From: Candidatus Neoanaerotignum tabaqchaliae | GTDB lineage: Bacteria > Bacillota > Clostridia > Lachnospirales > Anaerotignaceae | NCBI GenBank assembly: GCA_904420235.1 | Contig: CAJFUS010000100.1 | Coordinates: 1-8,651 of the forward strand | Direction: 5' to 3' | DNA length: 8,651 nucleotides | In this document: piece after piece, positions 5,391-8,651 of the stretch | How the letters are laid out: the number at the start of each line of letters is the position of its first letter | Numbering within the stretch: the stretch's first letter is position 1 | Notes under the pieces: model-generated | What the model was told of the DNA's origin: nothing | What the model saw: the letters and a program-made list of their open reading frames with translations, nothing else | Databases searched by the model: none | Made by a program: the position numbers and the translations under genes

Positions 5391-7445
5391 TTGAAAAAAA
5401 GGGTTTTTGCTTTTTCTGCTGTTATTTCAATGATGATTTCTGTAAACGCCTTTGCTGATTTTTCAATAAACGGCGCACTTGTGGCCGTTAGGCCAAATAC
5501 GGCTTATAACATAAATCCATACAATATATCAACAATTACAGGAGTGGGAGAGGGAAATAACTTTGCTATTTACACTGATAACGGAGTAATAAATATACCT
5601 CTTGATTATCCGCTTTATAAGCTGAGCGACGCCTACTGCGATAAAATAACATGTATTGACGGCGTTTGGGGAGTTGAAAGAAACGTCGGAATAAAAATAT
5701 TTGACGGAAGTGAGGACTGGAGCCTTTACAGAAAGGCCTCATTCCAAAATGATAACACGACAATATTCAGGTGTCCTTTTGGGCAGGAAACTCCAAGAAT
5801 TCTTAACGGCGTAAGCACACATTTTGACGTGCACACGTTTGATTCACAAAAAACAAATATCTACGACGGCATATCTTTCGGAGAAAGCTCGGAAGAGATT
5901 CTTATGCGTATTATGAACGTGAGAAACGTAAAAGACGTTGATACACTTAAAACATATTTAAAAACCCAGTTTGACAACGGAACGCCTGTCAAATTTATGT
6001 ATTTCCTTAATGAACCTGTATTCACACCATTTGACGAACAAATTCAGGAACAGCTTTCAAGTGTTAATCCTGAGAAAGTTAGGTATGTTGACAAAAATTG
6101 TACTGGAATAGAAATTGAGAACGAAAATAATATATCCACCGATTTATTTGTATCCAGCAACAGCGAAAGCGAAGAAATGAACAATTTTATGGCCGCTGTT
6201 GAGGACGCAAAAATATTTAACTCGGAGGCAGGAAAAAGATTTTTCATAAACGGCATTTTTCCAGAACAAAACAGCATTAGATTTGCGGTGAATGATGATA
6301 ACGGAAATGTGTATACATCGGAAATTGAGTATTCAAAGGTAGATTTTACTCAAAGTAAAGCTGTGGAACTGGAATTTACATCAGAAGATATGCCTGAGGT
6401 TATAAAAATATATGTAAACTTTAATTTATATCATGTGCCTTCAGAGGCGGTACAAAATTTCAGCTATGAGAAAACAGGAATAAAAACGGAACGCATAGCT
6501 GAGAAAGAGCTGGTGCTTCCCGAAAAAATATATGTTTTAAACGGAAGTATTATTGATTTTAACAACGCTTTGCTTAACGGAACCGAAAATGACGGAAATG
6601 ACATTGAGGTAACAGACGAAAATGGAAATATTGTATCTGAAAATGGAAAAATTACGGCCGATTTTTACGGAGATAGAAAATACAATGTAAGCTTTAACGG
6701 AAAAACAGAACAAATAACCGTATACTCATCTGACGCCGAGGAAAATATTTTTGACAACAAAACATTTATGTTTCTTGGCGACAGCCTTATAAACGAAAAT
6801 CTCTACACAAAATATTTTGTTAATACAGCGGAAAACAGCAAAATGACCCTTATAGGCACAAGAGGCGAGGAAGGCTTTATGCATGAGGGCCGCGGAGGCT
6901 GGGCGGCCTATGACTACTGTAATGTTCAGAATAAGTATGGATATGACAATCCGTTTTTAAATGACGGCAAGTTCGATTTTAAGTATTACATGGATAATAA
7001 TGGTTTCCAAAATTTAGACTATGTTGTTATAAATCTTGGCATAAATGACCTTAACCTTAAAGAACATAACGGTCATGATGAGATATTGTCATATTTCGAT
7101 ACTATTATAAAAAGCATAAACAGTTATAATGATGATATAAAGATAATAATCAATACGCCTATTATGCTTTTTGATACGGGAACAACAAAGACGGCTAAAA
7201 ATGACAGGCTCCAGTTTATAAAAGACCTGTATCCGCATTTTAAGAGCGGACGTTATAAAAACGTATACGTTTCGCCTGTGTACTTGACCATAGACTCATT
7301 TGGTGATTTTAAATTTAAAACCGGAGTAATTGACGAGTATAATCAGGATAGTTCTATGAAAGTGACGGACACAACACACCCGAATAACGGAGGGTATGAA
7401 GCTTTGGCCAAAGCAACTTATGCTTTTATACAGTCAATTAGATAA
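5391..7445 (+). CDS. Secreted SGNH/GDSL hydrolase with a phage-tail-like N-terminal region
   Basis: A 684-aa protein with a Sec signal peptide (MKKRVF, hydrophobic core, likely cleavage after AFA at about 22). The C-terminal part (about 457-684) is an SGNH hydrolase: GDS with Ser465 (FLGDSLINE), the glycine block GRGGWAAYDY (500-509), NLGINDL with Asn552, and DTTHPNNGGY with Asp660 and His663. All catalytic residues are present, so an active esterase, perhaps removing acetyl groups from a polysaccharide, is likely. Residues about 70-225 resemble, from memory of such families, the terminal domain of siphophage tail proteins: DYPLYKLSDAYCDKI, VERNVGIKIFDGSEDW (to 110) and a late DTLKTYLKTQFDNGTPVKF followed by FLNEPV. 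The middle (about 230-450) looks like beta-sandwich or Ig-like modules, with LPEKIYVLNG leading to the hydrolase. There is no LPXTG motif, membrane anchor or SLH repeat, so the product is probably released or held non-covalently. It is a single gene with its own promoter and terminator. The substrate is unknown. Confidence 0.85.
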   Translation: MKKRVFAFSAVISMMISVNAFADFSINGALVAVRPNTAYNINPYNISTITGVGEGNNFAIYTDNGVINIPLDYPLYKLSDAYCDKITCIDGVWGVERNVGIKIFDGSEDWSLYRKASFQNDNTTIFRCPFGQETPRILNGVSTHFDVHTFDSQKTNIYDGISFGESSEEILMRIMNVRNVKDVDTLKTYLKTQFDNGTPVKFMYFLNEPVFTPFDEQIQEQLSSVNPEKVRYVDKNCTGIEIENENNISTDLFVSSNSESEEMNNFMAAVEDAKIFNSEAGKRFFINGIFPEQNSIRFAVNDDNGNVYTSEIEYSKVDFTQSKAVELEFTSEDMPEVIKIYVNFNLYHVPSEAVQNFSYEKTGIKTERIAEKELVLPEKIYVLNGSIIDFNNALLNGTENDGNDIEVTDENGNIVSENGKITADFYGDRKYNVSFNGKTEQITVYSSDAEENIFDNKTFMFLGDSLINENLYTKYFVNTAENSKMTLIGTRGEEGFMHEGRGGWAAYDYCNVQNKYGYDNPFLNDGKFDFKYYMDNNGFQNLDYVVINLGINDLNLKEHNGHDEILSYFDTIIKSINSYNDDIKIIINTPIMLFDTGTTKTAKNDRLQFIKDLYPHFKSGRYKNVYVSPVYLTIDSFGDFKFKTGVIDEYNQDSSMKVTDTTHPNNGGYEALAKATYAFIQSIR

Positions 7446-7479
7446 AAAGTATAATAAACCACTTTAAAGTTCAATATTA

Positions 7480-7529
7480 AAGCTGCCTTCTATTTGTAGG
7501 TTTAAAACCACAATGGAAGGCAGTTTTTT
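7480..7529 (+). terminator. Strong intrinsic terminator of the SGNH hydrolase gene
   Basis: Outer arms CTGCCTTC (7483-7490) and GAAGGCAG (7516-7523) pair perfectly. An inner stem (GGTT with AACC, continued by TGT with ACA across a one-base bulge) extends the hairpin, and six T residues (7524-7529) follow. It begins 35 bp after the stop codon. Confidence 0.9.
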
Positions 7530-7802
7530 GTGAATAAAAATTTTGGGATAAAGCAACGCAAAAAAAGAGGTTATTTTGGCACAATAGGTCGTTTACAGTC
7601 ATATTATATATTAAGACACAAATGATAGATTTTCAATTTACTTTGATAAAGTGTTTTTAAAATGGTTGTTTAAGCCGGTTTTAAATATGTTTTAAAAATT
7701 GCTTTTAATTTATAAAGTATAAAATAATAAAAATCAGGCTTAAACAATTAAAAGAAGTGTTTGCGTGGATATTCAAAATAAAAGCGAAAGGAGGAAATCA
7801 AA
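7530..7802. other. AT-rich non-coding gap before the M15 peptidase gene
   Basis: These 273 bp hold no ORF longer than a dozen codons. They contain the 11-bp inverted repeat listed separately and, at the end, AAAGGAGG (7787-7794). Several AT-rich hexamers resemble -10 elements, for example TAAAAT around 7720, but none has a convincing -35 at the right distance, so the promoter of the downstream gene cannot be placed. The strong terminator before the gap means the downstream gene must have a promoter here. Confidence 0.6.
7666..7747. repeat. 11-bp perfect inverted repeat upstream of the M15 peptidase gene
   Basis: TTGTTTAAGCC (7666-7676) and GGCTTAAACAA (7737-7747) are exact reverse complements separated by 60 bp of very AT-rich DNA. 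A smaller stem (TTAAAA with TTTTAA, around 7690-7708) lies between them. This could be a long-range stem in a 5' leader, paired operator half-sites or the ends of a tiny element; nothing in the sequence decides between these. Confidence 0.5.
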
Positions 7803-8444
7803 GTGAGAGATATAAAAATGTGCCACCCTGTTCTTCAATGCAAAGCCGCTGAGCTGATTAGAAAATGCGCTGAAAAAGGGCTTAGTATAGCCATAGGCGA
7901 GTGTTACAGAACAGTTGAAGAGCAAGACGCGCTTTACGCTCAAGGAAGAACAGAGCCGGGAGAAATTGTTACAAATGTTAGGGGAAGCTCATACGGTTCC
8001 CACCACCAATGGGGTACTGCCTTTGATATTTATAGAAATGATGGAAAGGAAGCTTACGATAATTCCGACAGTTTTTTTGATAAGGCAGGGGCCGTGGGAA
8101 AAGAAATAGGTCTTGAATGGGGAGGAGATTGGAGAACTCCGGTTGATAAGCCGCATTTTCAGCTTCCATATTGGGGAAGCACAACAGAAAAGCTTAAAAA
8201 AGATTATAAAACACCAGAAGAATTTAAAAAAGCATGGGAAAACATAATATCGTTATGCGAGGAGGATACCTATATGGAAAAAATTTATAATTGGACCGTT
8301 GAGGTTCCCGATTGGGCAAAATCCACAGTTCAGAAATTGCTTGATAAGGGATATTTAATAGGGAATGACAAGGGGGAGCTTGGTCTTAATGACACAGCTC
8401 TTAAAATATTTGTCGTTAATGACAGAGCAGGGCTTTACGATTAA
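7803..8444 (+). CDS. M15-family D,D/L,D-type peptidase, endolysin-like
   Basis: A 213-aa zinc peptidase of the M15 (VanY/CwlK/phage L-Ala-D-Glu endopeptidase) type, which cuts peptide stems of peptidoglycan. Residues about 1-125 are catalytic: the SxHxxGxAxD motif at 66-75 gives zinc ligands His68 and Asp75, and DKPHF at 115-119 gives the DxxH motif with His118 as third ligand and Asp115 as probable catalytic residue. A linker (about 126-158) leads to a small C-terminal module (about 160-213: WTVEVPDWAKSTVQKLLDKG, ending VVNDRAGLYD) like those appended to clostridial and prophage lysins, likely for wall binding. There is no signal peptide or membrane segment, so export would need a holin or cell lysis; no holin gene is visible. 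The GTG start is supported by AAAGGAGG 8 nt upstream. It is complete and appears functional. It could be an orphan prophage endolysin or a host autolysin acting during sporulation or lysis. Confidence 0.88.
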   Translation: MRDIKMCHPVLQCKAAELIRKCAEKGLSIAIGECYRTVEEQDALYAQGRTEPGEIVTNVRGSSYGSHHQWGTAFDIYRNDGKEAYDNSDSFFDKAGAVGKEIGLEWGGDWRTPVDKPHFQLPYWGSTTEKLKKDYKTPEEFKKAWENIISLCEEDTYMEKIYNWTVEVPDWAKSTVQKLLDKGYLIGNDKGELGLNDTALKIFVVNDRAGLYD

Positions 8445-8450
8445 AAATAT

Positions 8451-8474
8451 AAAAAGCCGGCTTTAAGCCGGCTT
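8451..8474. terminator. GC-rich hairpin after the M15 gene
   Basis: A perfect 9-bp stem (8454-8462 AAGCCGGCT with 8466-8474 AGCCGGCTT) with a 3-nt loop, 6 bp after the M15 stop codon. On the + strand only AAATAG follows, so there is no T run. On the minus strand the stem is followed by TTTTTATATTTTT. It is therefore a better terminator for a leftward gene coming from beyond 8612 than for M15, though it can still stabilise the 3' end of the M15 transcript. Confidence 0.65.
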
Positions 8475-8611
8475 AAATAGATACAAGTTTAATTTATGGT
8501 TTAAGGTGATAATAAATATAATCTTACAAATTACTGAAATAAAAAGTAAAATTTCCCAAAAGCAGCACATACTTTGAAAATATTGCTGTATTTTTTATGT
8601 TACTAATTTTA

Positions 8612-8651
8612 TTAATTTGCCGCCGGCATATCAGCGTCTTCTGTTTTTGCC
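8612..8651 (-). CDS. Possible C-terminal end of a leftward gene (partial)
   Basis: Reading leftward from the window edge, one frame gives 12 codons (AKTEDADMPAAN) and then TAA at 8612-8614. The acidic, alanine-rich tail is typical of many protein C-termini, and the hairpin at 8451-8474 has its T run on this strand, which fits a leftward gene. A weaker stem (CAGCA with TGCTG, 8563-8588) lies between. Twelve codons are too few to identify a family, and the other two frames cannot be excluded. Confidence 0.3.
   Translation of the reverse strand, partial: AKTEDADMPAAN

Noticed and set aside
6044..6277. Minus-strand open frame inside the hydrolase gene
   Set aside because: Composition mirrors the sense codons, and there is no ribosome site or recognisable protein feature.
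7530..7560. Sigma-G-like TGAATA before the M15 gene
   Set aside because: At a 17-bp spacing the sequence is CAACGCA, which does not fit the CATACTA-type -10.
7598..7624. Sigma-E-like promoter (GTCATATT) upstream of the M15 gene
   Set aside because: The -35-like word is good, but the only CATA-like partner (CACAAATG) is just 11 bp downstream and poorly matched, so no sporulation promoter can be claimed.

Overview
The window looks like chromosomal DNA of a low-GC, endospore-forming Clostridia-type Firmicute. The evidence is strongly AT-rich DNA, AGGAGG-type ribosome binding sites, GTG and TTG starts, a spoIIM sporulation gene next to xerD (an arrangement known from Bacillus), and protein sequences of clostridial flavour. 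A gut or other anaerobic habitat is inference only.

Layout, left to right. (1) Positions 1-439, + strand: the end of a GNAT acetyltransferase gene. It starts outside the window and is split by an apparent 1-nt insertion near 138-140. (2) A bidirectional terminator at about 440-468. (3) Positions 474-5112 hold five minus-strand genes, in transcription order aroC (chorismate synthase), spoIIM (engulfment membrane protein), xerD (tyrosine recombinase), apbE (lipoprotein FAD:protein FMN transferase) and an IclR-family regulator. They form at least two transcription groups. aroC and spoIIM are 46 bp apart. xerD has a good sigma-A promoter (TCGACA-17-TATAAT) and a hairpin terminator of its own. apbE and the IclR gene overlap by 14 nt and are probably translationally coupled. 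(4) Positions 5113-5390 are a divergent AT-rich regulatory region, with a clear promoter for the rightward gene (TAGACA-18-TATAAT) and several small repeats. (5) Positions 5391-7445, + strand: a 684-aa secreted SGNH/GDSL hydrolase whose non-catalytic part reads like a phage tail/receptor-binding protein. (6) A strong terminator, then a 273-bp AT-rich gap with an 11-bp inverted repeat. (7) Positions 7803-8444, + strand: an M15 (VanY/endolysin-type) peptidase without a signal peptide. (8) A GC-rich hairpin and possibly the last 12 codons of a leftward gene at the right edge.

The left and centre are mostly housekeeping: aromatic amino acid/folate precursor synthesis, sporulation, chromosome dimer resolution and flavinylation. 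The right third is accessory. Two adjacent rightward genes, each with its own expression signals, encode envelope- or polysaccharide-active enzymes that look phage-derived.

The observations most worth checking are three. The first is the phage-tail-like architecture of a protein that carries a Sec signal peptide. The second is a perfect 7-bp hairpin that would bury the spoIIM Shine-Dalgarno sequence in transcripts read through from aroC. The third is the frameshifted acetyltransferase. No CRISPR array, insertion sequence, rRNA or tRNA was seen.
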